The notes beneath the pieces were generated by a model that worked only from the letters and a program-made list of their open reading frames with translations, made no database searches and was not told the origin of the DNA. A stretch of DNA of 64,000 nucleotides from Actinomadura pelletieri DSM 43383. Its GTDB lineage: Bacteria; Actinomycetota; Actinomycetes; Streptosporangiales; Streptosporangiaceae. The position numbers and the translations under genes are program-made. Shown here piece after piece: positions 32,550-41,083 of the stretch (position 1 is its first letter; each line of letters starts with the position of its first letter). The stretch is from NCBI RefSeq assembly GCF_003634705.1, contig NZ_RBWU01000007.1:1-64000 (forward strand), in the 5' to 3' direction.

Positions 32550-35500
32550 ATGACGGAGACGGTGAGCGGCTCGACGGCACGGCGCGGCAAGGGGGGCCGC
32601 AAAGGGCTGAAGGTCGAGCGGATCTTCACCACGCCCGGCGTGCATCCGTACGACGAACTGCGCTGGGAACGTCGTGACGTCGTCATGACCAACTGGCGCG
32701 ACGGCTCGGTGAACTTCGAGCAACGCGGCGTCGAGTTCCCCGACTTCTGGTCGGTGAACGCCGTCAACATCGTCACCTCGAAGTACTTCCGAGGGGCGGT
32801 CGGCACGCCACAGCGGGAATGGAGTCTCAAGCAGCTCGTCGACCGGGTCGTCCGCATGTACACGGACACGGGCCTCAAAGAGGGCTACTTCGCGTCCGAG
32901 CAGGACGCCGAAATCTTCGACCACGAACTGAAGTACGCCCTCGTCCACCAGCTCTTCAGCTTCAACTCCCCCGTCTGGTTCAACGTCGGCACCAAGTCCC
33001 CCCAACAGGTGAGCGCGTGCTTCATCCTGTCCGTGGACGACACGATGGAGTCGATTCTCGACTGGTACAAGGAAGAAGGCGTCATCTTCAAGGGCGGGTC
33101 CGGCGCCGGGCTGAACCTGTCCCGTATCCGGTCCAGCAAGGAACTGCTTTCGTCCGGCGGGACGGCCAGCGGGCCCGTCTCGTTCATGCGCGGCGCCGAC
33201 GCGTCGGCCGGAACGATCAAGTCGGGTGGCGCGACGCGGCGGGCCGCCAAGATGGTCGTGCTGGACGTCGACCACCCCGACATCGGGGAGTTCATCGAGA
33301 CCAAGGCGCGCGAGGAGGACAAGATCCGCGCGCTGCGGGACGCCGGGTTCGACATGGACCTCGGCGGCAAGGACATCGGCAGCGTCCAGTACCAGAACGC
33401 CAACAACTCGGTCCGCGTCTCGGACGAGTTCATGCACGCCGTCGAGTCCGACGGCGAGTTCGGGCTGCGCGCCCGGATGACCGGCGAGGTCGTCGAGACC
33501 GTCAAGGCCAAGGAACTGTTCCGGCTGATGGCACAGGCCGCCTGGGAGTGCGCCGACCCCGGCATCCAGTACGACGACACGATCAACGACTGGCACACCA
33601 ACCCCGAAACCGGACGTATCACCGCGTCCAACCCCTGTTTCCCCGCCGATCAGCGGGTCGTCACGGACAAGGGGCTGGTGCGCATCGGTGACATGGTCCG
33701 GCGCGCGGCGATCGGGGAGACGTACGGGATCTACACCAACGACCTGACGTCCGAGACCGACCCGCAGGACCGCATCGTCGCGACCGACCCGGTGCGGTAC
33801 ATGGTGACCGGAACCAACGAGATTCTTGAGTTGCGGTTCTCGGACGGCTCCCGACTGCGCTGCACACCCGGCCACCGGATCTGGACCGCCAACCGCGGTT
33901 GGGTGCACGCCGAAGACCTGACCGAGGACGACAAGGTCGTGCGGTCCTTCCACCGCGCGAGTCGCGCCGCGGCGACGGGTGAGATGCCGATGGCCGCCCA
34001 CCACGCGGCGCAGGCGGCGGCGACCCGGCACGCGCTGGAGCTGCCGGAGAAGTGGGACGAGGAGTTCGCCCACTACCTCGGCTGGTTGATCGGAGACGGC
34101 TGTGTCACCGATTCCAGTGTCGTGACGGTTTACGGCACCGAGGCCGAGCAGGAGACGGTGATGCCTCGGCATGAGGCTCTTCTGCGCGGTATCACCGGCA
34201 CGGACCGCAAGCCCAGCGTCCAGGCGAACGGCACGCAGCAGCTCCGTGTGGGCCATGAGGCGTTCCGCGCGTTCCTTCGCGCGCTCGGCGTCTCCGACGG
34301 TCGCGCCGCCGACAAGACCGTTCCGGCCGCCGTCTACGAGGCTCCCGAAGAAGAGTTGGTCGCCTTCCTCCAGGGGCTCTTCGACGCCGACGGGTGCGTC
34401 GTCGACCTGGCGAACGGCACCCGGTACGTCGGCCTCGGAAGCCGTTCCGAGGAACTGCTCATCGGCGTCCAGGAACTTCTCGCCTCGCTGGGCATCGCCG
34501 CCCGGATCTACCGGACGGACGCAAAGAAGGAGAGCTTCCGCTACACCCGCAAGGACGGGAGCGAGGTGACCTACGGCTCGGACGGCCCGAGTTTCGATCT
34601 ACGGATCAGCGGCCGGTCCATGGTCGAGTTCGCCGCGGTGGTCGGCTTCGGGTCGGCGGGCAAGCAGGACGCCCTGCTCCGCCTTCTGGACACCACGAAG
34701 CGGTACAAGAAGGACCTGTCGGTCCGCATGGTGTCCCGTGAGTCCAAGGGCTTCGAGACGACCTACAACCTCACCGAGCCGCGGAACCACTCCTACATCG
34801 TGAGCGGTGTGGTGGTCGCGAACTGCAGCGAATACATGAGTCTGGACAACTCGTCCTGCAATCTGGCGAGTATCAACCTGCTCAAGTTCCTCACGGACGA
34901 GGGCACGTTCGACGTGCCGAAGTTCGTGAAGCTCACCGAGCTGATCATCACGGCGATGGACGTCTCGATCACGTTCGCCGACTTCCCGACGGAGAAGATC
35001 GCGGAGACGACGCGTGACTACCGGCAGCTCGGTATCGGGTACGCCAACCTCGGTGCGCTGCTCATGGCGACCGGGCACGCCTACGACTCCGAGGGCGGAC
35101 GGGCGATCGCCGCGGCGATCACGTCGCTGATGACGGGTGTCGCCTACCGCCGGTCGGCGGAGATCGCCGGTGTGGTCGGCCCGTACGCGGGCTACGCGCG
35201 CAACGCCGAGGGGCACAAGCGCGTGATGCGCAAGCACGCCGCCGCGAACGACGGCATCCGCACCCTCGACGCGATGGACAAGGCGATCCACGCCGCGGCC
35301 GCGAAGCAGTGGCAGGAGTGCCTGAAGCTCGGTGAGAAGCACGGCTACCGGAACGCCCAGGCCAGCCTGCTCGCGCCGACGGGGTGCCTGACGGGCGACA
35401 CGCTGGTGACGACCGACCGCGGCCTGATGCGCCTGTCCGAGATCGGCGACGTGTACGGCGATCGCTGGCAGGACTTGGACATGATCGTGTCCACCGACGA

Positions 35501-37844
35501 GGGGCCGCGTCAGGCGACCAAGTTCTTCGTCAACGGTGAGGAGCCGACCCGCCTCATTCGTACCCGGGGTGGTTACACGATCCAGGGAACTCTGACTCAC
35601 CGCGTGAAGGTGGTCGAGGCAGGGACGGGCGCATGGGTGTGGCGTCGATTGGCGGACATCCGTGAGGGTGACCTGGTGCCCATGCAGACGCGGACGCTCG
35701 TCGGCGACCGTCGACAGGTTCCGCTGCCGGTCCTCGATCAGGCCTACTACGCCGGTGACCGGCATATCGAAGTTCCCGACGCCGTCACTCCGGAGCTGGC
35801 CGAACTCGTCGGCTACTTCATGGGGGACGGGAGCCTTCACGCGAAGGGCCTGCGACTGTGCGTGGCGGACGACTCGTTCGACGTCGCCGAGCGGTTGCAG
35901 ATTCTCGCGAAGGACCTGTTCGGCATCACGCCTGTGGTGGTCGAACAGCAGGGACATCGCGAGGTGACCCTCTCATCCATGCGGCTCGCCCGGTGGTGGA
36001 AGGCGGCGGGCTTCGCAAAGGACCTGCCCGGCGCCGACCATTCGGGCAAGGGCTGGACGCCCCGGGTGCCCTCCGCGATCCTCGAAACGAATGACGTCGA
36101 GGTCTACGCCGGGTTCCTGCGGGGGCTCTTCGAGGCGGACGGGACGGTGACCGAAGGCGTCCCCAGCCTGTCGACCGCCTCCGAGTCCTTCGCGGGCGAG
36201 ATTCGGACGCTTCTGCTCGCGCTGGGCCTTGCAACGACCACACGTACGACCGTCAGCGGCTTCGGTGGGGACATCTACCAGGTTCGTCTCCGGAACCTCG
36301 ACCATGCGTTGAGCTTCGACGAGATCGTGGGCTTCATCGGTGAGCGGAAGGCGCGGCTCATGGCCGCGTTGGAACCGGGGCGATCCGCGAAGAACGACTA
36401 TGTGGTGCTCTCTCGGACTGATTGGGACGAGATCGTTCCGGTGGGTCATCCCTTGAGGGCCGCCGTCCTCCAGTCGATCCGGAAGAACGGTGGCGTCCCC
36501 CGGATGGTGGCGCGCTCCCTCTTCACCGAGACGTTCCATGAGCGACTCGGACACGCGCTGGAATACCTGTTCGAGCGCGTGGCGGCCAATGAGGACGGCG
36601 GCGTCCAGCCGACGTACGACCTGTCCGTGCCGGAGAACGTCACTTACGTGGCCAACGGCATGGTGAGCCACAACACCATCGGGCTGATGATGGACTGCGA
36701 CACGACCGGCATCGAGCCCGATCTCGCGTTGATGAAGTTCAAGAAGCTCGTCGGCGGCGGGTCCATGCAGATCGTCAACCTGACGGTGCCGCGGGCGCTG
36801 GAGAAGCTCGGTTACCAGCAGGAGCAGATCGAGGCGATCGTCGAGTACATCGCCGAGCACGGGCATGTCGTAAACGCGCCGGGGCTGCGTCCCGAGCACT
36901 ACGAGGTGTTCGACTGCGCGATGGGCGAGCGGGCGATCAGCCCGATGGGGCACGTCCGGATGATGGCGGCCGTCCAGCCGTTCCTGTCCGGCGCGATCTC
37001 CAAGACGGTGAACATGCCGGAGAAGGCGACCGTCGAGGACATCGAGAAGGTGTACTTCGAGGGGTGGCGGCTCGGCCTGAAGGCCCTGGCGATCTACCGG
37101 GACAACTGCAAGGTCGGCCAGCCCCTGTCGGCGGCGGGGAAGAAGGAGGCCGTCAAGGAGGTTCCCGCGGCGACCGGGCCGACGCCGCCGGTGCGCAGGC
37201 GGCTGCCGAAGCAGCGTCCCGCGACCGTCACGCGCTTCTCCGTCGCGGGCGCCGAGGGGTACATGACGGCTTCGTCGTACCCGGACGACGGTGTCGGCGA
37301 GGTCTTCCTCAAGCTGGGCAAGCAGGGTTCCACGCTCGCCGGTGTGATGGACGCCTTCTCGATGGCGATCTCCATCAGCCTCCAGTACGGCGTGCCGCTG
37401 GAGACCTGGGTGGAGAAGTTCACCAACATGCGGTTCGAGCCCGCCGGAATGACCGACGACCCCGACATCCGCATGGCCACCTCGGTGATGGACTACATCT
37501 TCCGTCGGCTGGCCCTCGACCACCTTCCCTACGAGGAGCGCGCGGGTCTCGGCATCCTGACCGCCGAGGAGCGGGCGATGCAGGCGAACGGGGAGGATCC
37601 CGCCGCCCTGCACGCCGAGGACGAGGTCGACCACGAGTCGCTGGCGCAGTCGGCGGCGATCGCCAGGCCCGCGGAGCCGGTGTCCGCTCCGGCGAGCGAG
37701 GCGCACTCGTCCATGGAGGTCATCGAGAGCCGGCAGGGCCGTACGGCGGACGCGCCGCTCTGCCTCACCTGCGGGACGAAGATGCGCCCGGCGGGCAGTT
37801 GCTACGTGTGTGAGGGCTGCGGCTCCACCAGCGGGTGCAGCTGA
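32550..37844 (+). CDS. nrdJ: Class II ribonucleotide reductase with two inteins
   Basis: A 1764-codon frame encodes a B12-dependent ribonucleoside reductase interrupted by two inteins (33636-34823 and 35385-36674). After splicing, 938 residues remain, the normal size. Exteins show SACFILSVDD (first redox Cys), NP/CSEY (thiyl-radical Cys and Glu motif), NSSCNLASINL (second redox Cys), LLAPTG/TIGLMMDCDTTGIEPD and a C-terminal Cys-rich tail (CLTCG, CYVCEGCGSTSGC) for re-reduction. ATG 32550 follows GGGGGAAGG. It makes deoxynucleotides without oxygen, using adenosylcobalamin. Both inteins are in frame with conserved splice residues, apart from the Ala at the end of the first. Confidence 0.97.
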   Translation: MTETVSGSTARRGKGGRKGLKVERIFTTPGVHPYDELRWERRDVVMTNWRDGSVNFEQRGVEFPDFWSVNAVNIVTSKYFRGAVGTPQREWSLKQLVDRVVRMYTDTGLKEGYFASEQDAEIFDHELKYALVHQLFSFNSPVWFNVGTKSPQQVSACFILSVDDTMESILDWYKEEGVIFKGGSGAGLNLSRIRSSKELLSSGGTASGPVSFMRGADASAGTIKSGGATRRAAKMVVLDVDHPDIGEFIETKAREEDKIRALRDAGFDMDLGGKDIGSVQYQNANNSVRVSDEFMHAVESDGEFGLRARMTGEVVETVKAKELFRLMAQAAWECADPGIQYDDTINDWHTNPETGRITASNPCFPADQRVVTDKGLVRIGDMVRRAAIGETYGIYTNDLTSETDPQDRIVATDPVRYMVTGTNEILELRFSDGSRLRCTPGHRIWTANRGWVHAEDLTEDDKVVRSFHRASRAAATGEMPMAAHHAAQAAATRHALELPEKWDEEFAHYLGWLIGDGCVTDSSVVTVYGTEAEQETVMPRHEALLRGITGTDRKPSVQANGTQQLRVGHEAFRAFLRALGVSDGRAADKTVPAAVYEAPEEELVAFLQGLFDADGCVVDLANGTRYVGLGSRSEELLIGVQELLASLGIAARIYRTDAKKESFRYTRKDGSEVTYGSDGPSFDLRISGRSMVEFAAVVGFGSAGKQDALLRLLDTTKRYKKDLSVRMVSRESKGFETTYNLTEPRNHSYIVSGVVVANCSEYMSLDNSSCNLASINLLKFLTDEGTFDVPKFVKLTELIITAMDVSITFADFPTEKIAETTRDYRQLGIGYANLGALLMATGHAYDSEGGRAIAAAITSLMTGVAYRRSAEIAGVVGPYAGYARNAEGHKRVMRKHAAANDGIRTLDAMDKAIHAAAAKQWQECLKLGEKHGYRNAQASLLAPTGCLTGDTLVTTDRGLMRLSEIGDVYGDRWQDLDMIVSTDEGPRQATKFFVNGEEPTRLIRTRGGYTIQGTLTHRVKVVEAGTGAWVWRRLADIREGDLVPMQTRTLVGDRRQVPLPVLDQAYYAGDRHIEVPDAVTPELAELVGYFMGDGSLHAKGLRLCVADDSFDVAERLQILAKDLFGITPVVVEQQGHREVTLSSMRLARWWKAAGFAKDLPGADHSGKGWTPRVPSAILETNDVEVYAGFLRGLFEADGTVTEGVPSLSTASESFAGEIRTLLLALGLATTTRTTVSGFGGDIYQVRLRNLDHALSFDEIVGFIGERKARLMAALEPGRSAKNDYVVLSRTDWDEIVPVGHPLRAAVLQSIRKNGGVPRMVARSLFTETFHERLGHALEYLFERVAANEDGGVQPTYDLSVPENVTYVANGMVSHNTIGLMMDCDTTGIEPDLALMKFKKLVGGGSMQIVNLTVPRALEKLGYQQEQIEAIVEYIAEHGHVVNAPGLRPEHYEVFDCAMGERAISPMGHVRMMAAVQPFLSGAISKTVNMPEKATVEDIEKVYFEGWRLGLKALAIYRDNCKVGQPLSAAGKKEAVKEVPAATGPTPPVRRRLPKQRPATVTRFSVAGAEGYMTASSYPDDGVGEVFLKLGKQGSTLAGVMDAFSMAISISLQYGVPLETWVEKFTNMRFEPAGMTDDPDIRMATSVMDYIFRRLALDHLPYEERAGLGILTAEERAMQANGEDPAALHAEDEVDHESLAQSAAIARPAEPVSAPASEAHSSMEVIESRQGRTADAPLCLTCGTKMRPAGSCYVCEGCGSTSGCS
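33636..34823 (+). other. Intein 1 in NrdJ (LAGLIDADG type)
   Basis: A 396-residue insertion between ASNP and CSEYMSLDN. It starts with Cys (CFPADQRVVTDKGLVRIGDM, block A), has the block B TPGH, LAGLIDADG blocks LGWLIGDGCV and LQGLFDADGCV with the acidic catalytic residues intact, and ends NHSYIVSGVVVAN followed by Cys+1. The penultimate residue is Ala, where most inteins have His. The Cys+1 is the predicted thiyl-radical cysteine of the reductase, so the enzyme is inactive until splicing. Confidence 0.93.
35385..36674 (+). other. Intein 2 in NrdJ (LAGLIDADG type)
   Basis: A 430-residue insertion between LLAPTG and TIGLMMDC. It begins CLTGDTLVTTDRGLMRLSEI (block A), has the block B TLTH, LAGLIDADG blocks VGYFMGDGSL and LRGLFEADGTV, and ends YVANGMVSHN with the standard His-Asn and Thr+1. 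All splicing and endonuclease residues look intact. It is unrelated in detail to intein 1, so it is a separate insertion. Confidence 0.95.
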
Positions 37845-37869
37845 CGCGTCAACGGGTTGAAGTGACGGG

Positions 37870-37901
37870 TCAGGGGAGCCGACTTCGGTCGGCTCCCCTG
37901 A
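37870..37901 (+). terminator. nrdJ terminator
   Basis: A perfect 14-bp stem (TCAGGGGAGCCGAC and complement) closes a TTCG tetraloop 26 bases after the nrdJ stop. It serves the nrdR-nrdJ transcript and may also end the convergent gene. Confidence 0.92.
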
Positions 37902-37945
37902 CCTGCGTTTTCGGTCGAAGCGGGGTTCTGGAGGAGGCCGCGGTT

Positions 37946-38716
37946 CTAGGCTCCGGCGGCTTCTTCCGCTGATTCGCCGAACGGTGTCGGCCTGGTTTCC
38001 AAGGCGGAGATGACGGAGAAGACCGCATCGCAGGTGCCGCATGTCGCGTCGCCGAAGACGTGTGTGAGGCCCCGGGCGAGCCTCGGTCGGGCGTCTCTCA
38101 CCGCTGCGTGGTGCAAGTGCTGTTGGACGTGCCGTAGGTCGTTCGGGGAGGCCGGACGGAGCGGGATGGGGTGCACGTCACCGAGGTTCCAGTCGCGAAT
38201 CGATGAGTAGCAGCCGTAGTCGCCGATCACGATGCTGACCTTGTCGGAGCACTGGGGGCAGGGGACGTCGCAGCAGAAGTCCAGGAAATCGTCGAGCATG
38301 TCGCTCAGCACGGGGAAACCGTCCAGCGCCAGTTTCGCGCGGAAGTAGGTCCGGTAGTCGGCTGGACGTTCCGACAGGCATTGGTCGGCCGAGGCGCTGA
38401 GCATGGCGACGGGTCGGCGGAGTTCCTCCGTCTCTTTGAGGGGCCGCCCTTCTCGCAGACCGGCGCCGAAGATCGCGCCGGCGAGTTCGACCGCGGGAAG
38501 CCTCACCGCCCGGTTCGTGTGTCGGGAGAGGGAGGCCAGCGTCGGTAGCGCCGCGATGCCGGCGTCGCAGGTGGTCTCCTGGTGCCAGAGCCGAGCCCAC
38601 AGTCCTTCCCAGGCATCGTCGGCGCCGGTCTCCGCTGCCTGGAGTAGTGCGGGGACGTCGTGCGCCGGGCCGTACATACCGTGCAGGCGTGCCCAGTCGA
38701 TCATCGCCGGAGTCAA
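37946..38716 (-). CDS. Hypothetical protein with HEAT-like region and CxxC motifs
   Basis: A 256-residue protein I cannot place in a named family. The N-terminal half (about 15-110) is helical and Ala/Leu-rich (DAWEGLWARLWHQ, AGIAALPTLASLSRHTNRAVRLPAVELAGAI), like HEAT or ARM repeats of the type found in actinobacterial unknowns. The C-terminal half has CPQC and a later CGTC, suggesting a zinc site. No membrane segment or signal peptide is seen. Codon use is normal, though slightly lower in GC. The start at 38716 is not certain; the in-frame Met at residue 5 is an alternative. Convergent with nrdJ. Confidence 0.65.
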   Translation of the reverse strand: MTPAMIDWARLHGMYGPAHDVPALLQAAETGADDAWEGLWARLWHQETTCDAGIAALPTLASLSRHTNRAVRLPAVELAGAIFGAGLREGRPLKETEELRRPVAMLSASADQCLSERPADYRTYFRAKLALDGFPVLSDMLDDFLDFCCDVPCPQCSDKVSIVIGDYGCYSSIRDWNLGDVHPIPLRPASPNDLRHVQQHLHHAAVRDARPRLARGLTHVFGDATCGTCDAVFSVISALETRPTPFGESAEEAAGA

Positions 38717-38786
38717 CCATGAACGGTGTGGTCGCGCGTCGTCCGTGGGGCCTGACGTGGGCCGGTTGGCCGGTGCGTTCGGGTGG

Positions 38787-39755
38787 TCAGCGGGTGCGGC
38801 CGCGGGGTTTCAGGGGGGTGGCGGGCAGGGTGGGGGCGGGAATCGGTGGGCCGTCGTAGCCGTGCACTTCGCCGAACCGGTCGCCCGTCATCCAGTCCTG
38901 CCGGGCCTGGGTGATCTCTTCGCCCATGCGCGCGACGAAGTTCCACCACATCACCAGTTTCTCCGCGAACGGTTCGCCGCCGAGCAGGACGAGTCCGCTG
39001 GTGCCGTCGGTCGCCCGGAGGGGGAGTTCGCGGCGGCCCGAGCCGAGGTACAGCATCGAGCCGGGCTCAACGAGCATTCCGTCTATTTCCGTTATTCCGG
39101 ACATGGTGAGGGCGGCGTACTCGAAGTCGGGTTCGACCGGCAGCCGTGCCTCGGCGCCGTCCGCCAGGGTGATGTCCGCGCCCATGATCGGGGTGAAGGT
39201 GGTGCCGGGCGAGGTGGCCGTGTCGAGTCGGCCGAGGATCACGGTGGCGTCGAAACCGGGGCCTCGCACGGTGGGGAGTTCGGTGTGGTGCTCGAAGGCG
39301 GGGTCGGTGTCGCGGTGGGTGTCGGGAAGCGCGACCCACAGTTGGGCCCCGTGGAGGATGGGGGCGTGTGCGCGCGGTGACTCCTCCGAGTGGGCGATGG
39401 CGCGTCCGGCGGTCATCAGGCCGAGTTGTCTGGGGAGGACGGTCTGGAGGCTGCCCAGGCTGTCGCGGTGCAGGACTTCGCCGTCGTGGAGCCAGCTCAC
39501 CGTCTGCAGCCCTATGTGTGGGTGCGGGGGTACCTGCATGCCGGGTTCGTCGGTGATGTCGTCCGGGCCGTAGTGATCGACGAAGCACCAGGCGCCGACC
39601 ATGCGGCGTCCCAGGCTCGGCAGTAGTCGACGGACGACCGTGCTCTCCCCGAGTGGGACGCGCCGGGGAGGAAGCAGTTCGCGCACGGGACGGCCCGGCA
39701 CGTCGTCCCGTCCACCGCACTCGACCGTCTTCGGTCGCACATCGAGGTTGCTCAC
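38787..39755 (-). CDS. Pirin family protein
   Basis: A 322-residue cupin-type protein. The N-terminal cupin carries the pirin metal motif PPHPHIGLQTVSWL with His78 and His80, then HRDSLGS, with further ligands in ESPRAH and the following region. The C-terminal cupin includes TTFTPIMGADITL and PGSMLYLGSG. GTG 39755 is chosen; AAGGA lies about eight bases before it, and the much longer open frame upstream is antisense to the next gene. Bacterial pirins vary in function (quercetinase, regulator), so no reaction is assigned. Divergent from the lipoate ligase family gene. Confidence 0.88.
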   Translation of the reverse strand: MSNLDVRPKTVECGGRDDVPGRPVRELLPPRRVPLGESTVVRRLLPSLGRRMVGAWCFVDHYGPDDITDEPGMQVPPHPHIGLQTVSWLHDGEVLHRDSLGSLQTVLPRQLGLMTAGRAIAHSEESPRAHAPILHGAQLWVALPDTHRDTDPAFEHHTELPTVRGPGFDATVILGRLDTATSPGTTFTPIMGADITLADGAEARLPVEPDFEYAALTMSGITEIDGMLVEPGSMLYLGSGRRELPLRATDGTSGLVLLGGEPFAEKLVMWWNFVARMGEEITQARQDWMTGDRFGEVHGYDGPPIPAPTLPATPLKPRGRTR

Positions 39756-39857
39756 CTGCGCCGTCCTTCCGCGCTCGCCACCGTCAACGGTTCCCCGGGA
39801 CCGGTCCGTCAAGCCGACCGGAATCAGCGGTCGGACGGCGGGGTTCGAATCTACGTG

Positions 39858-40907
39858 ATGCACGGTGAGTACAAGGTCCCCGGTGGCAAGCTCGTCGTCG
39901 CCGACGTGGACGTCGTGGACGGGCTCCTGCGCGGGCCGAGGATCAGTGGTGACTTCTTCCTGGAGCCCGACACGGCCCTGGAGGACATCAACGCGGCTCT
40001 GGAGGGCCTGCCCGCGGCGCTGGACGCCAGGGCGATCGGCGAGCGTGTCGAGGCGGGGCTGCCGCAGGGCACGGTGATGCTCGGCCTCACCGCGGAGGCG
40101 GTGGGGATCGCGGTGCGGCGTGCCGTCACGCGGGCGTCCGACTGGCGTGACCACGCCTGGCGGTTGGTCCATGAGGCCCCGCAGGATCCGGCGTTGCACA
40201 TGGCGCTGGACCAGGTGCTCGCCGAGGAGGTGGGCGCCGGACGGCGTCCACCGACGCTGCGGGTGTGGGAGTGGGCGTCGCCCGCCGTGGTCATCGGGAG
40301 TTTCCAGTCGCTGCGGAACGAGGTGGACGCGGAGGCGGCCGGACGGTACGGCGTGGAGGTCGTCCGTCGAATCAGCGGTGGCGGCGCGATGTTCATCGAG
40401 CCCGGCAACACGATCACCTATTCGCTGTACGCGCCGGAGTCGCTGGTGGCGGGCATGTCGTTCGTGGAGAGTTACGCGTTCCTGGACGACTGGGTGCTGG
40501 GCGCGCTCGGCGAGTTGGGGATCAAGGCGTGGTACCAGCCGTTGAACGACATCACGTCCGACCAGGGCAAGATCGCGGGGGCGGCGCAGAAGCGGCTCGC
40601 CGCCGGCACGGTGCTGCACCACGTGACCATGGCCTACGACATCGACGCGGAGAAGATGCTGCGGGTGCTGCGGATCGGCCGGGAGAAGATCTCCGACAAG
40701 GGGGTCGCCAGCGCGGTGAAGCGGGTGGATCCGTTGCGCCGCCAGACGGGTCTCGCCCGCGAGGAGATCATCGACCGGATGATCGCGCATTTCCGGGGCC
40801 GGTACGGCCTGGTCGACGACCGTCTGGGCGAGGACGAGGTGCGGCTGGCCCGCAAGTACGTGACCGACAAGTTCAGCACGCCGGAATGGACGGCTCGCGT
40901 CCCCTGA
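39858..40907 (+). CDS. Lipoate-protein ligase A family protein
   Basis: A 349-residue protein with an additional N-terminal domain. Residues 1-80 (EYKVPGGKLVVADVDVVDG, ISGDFFLEPDTALEDINAAL) match the small accessory domain usually at the C-terminus of LplA or encoded separately. The catalytic domain (about 95-349) has the RRISGGGAMF nucleotide/lipoate motif and the lysine motif DQGKIAGAAQKR. It probably attaches free lipoate or octanoate to E2 and GcvH proteins. ATG 39858 is used; a GTG one codon earlier is possible. Divergent from the pirin gene. Confidence 0.88.
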   Translation: MHGEYKVPGGKLVVADVDVVDGLLRGPRISGDFFLEPDTALEDINAALEGLPAALDARAIGERVEAGLPQGTVMLGLTAEAVGIAVRRAVTRASDWRDHAWRLVHEAPQDPALHMALDQVLAEEVGAGRRPPTLRVWEWASPAVVIGSFQSLRNEVDAEAAGRYGVEVVRRISGGGAMFIEPGNTITYSLYAPESLVAGMSFVESYAFLDDWVLGALGELGIKAWYQPLNDITSDQGKIAGAAQKRLAAGTVLHHVTMAYDIDAEKMLRVLRIGREKISDKGVASAVKRVDPLRRQTGLAREEIIDRMIAHFRGRYGLVDDRLGEDEVRLARKYVTDKFSTPEWTARVP

Positions 40908-41083
40908 GGTGCCGTTTCCGTGGGGAGGGCGGCGTGCTCTTCCCGGCGGGCCACGCTCTTCGAAACAGGTGTCGACGGTCGGACCGGAACTCCCCATGAT
41001 TTCCGTGCGTCCCTCATTGCAGGTCGCGGGGCCGTGCGAGGGCCCGTAGGTTTGGGGACGTCGTTCGATGATGGGGAGCGTTA

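Noticed and set aside
39838..39860. A tRNA gene, suggested by a GGTTCGAATC-like T-loop
   Set aside because: No acceptor, D or anticodon stem can be formed around it; it is part of the divergent pirin/lipoate ligase promoter region.
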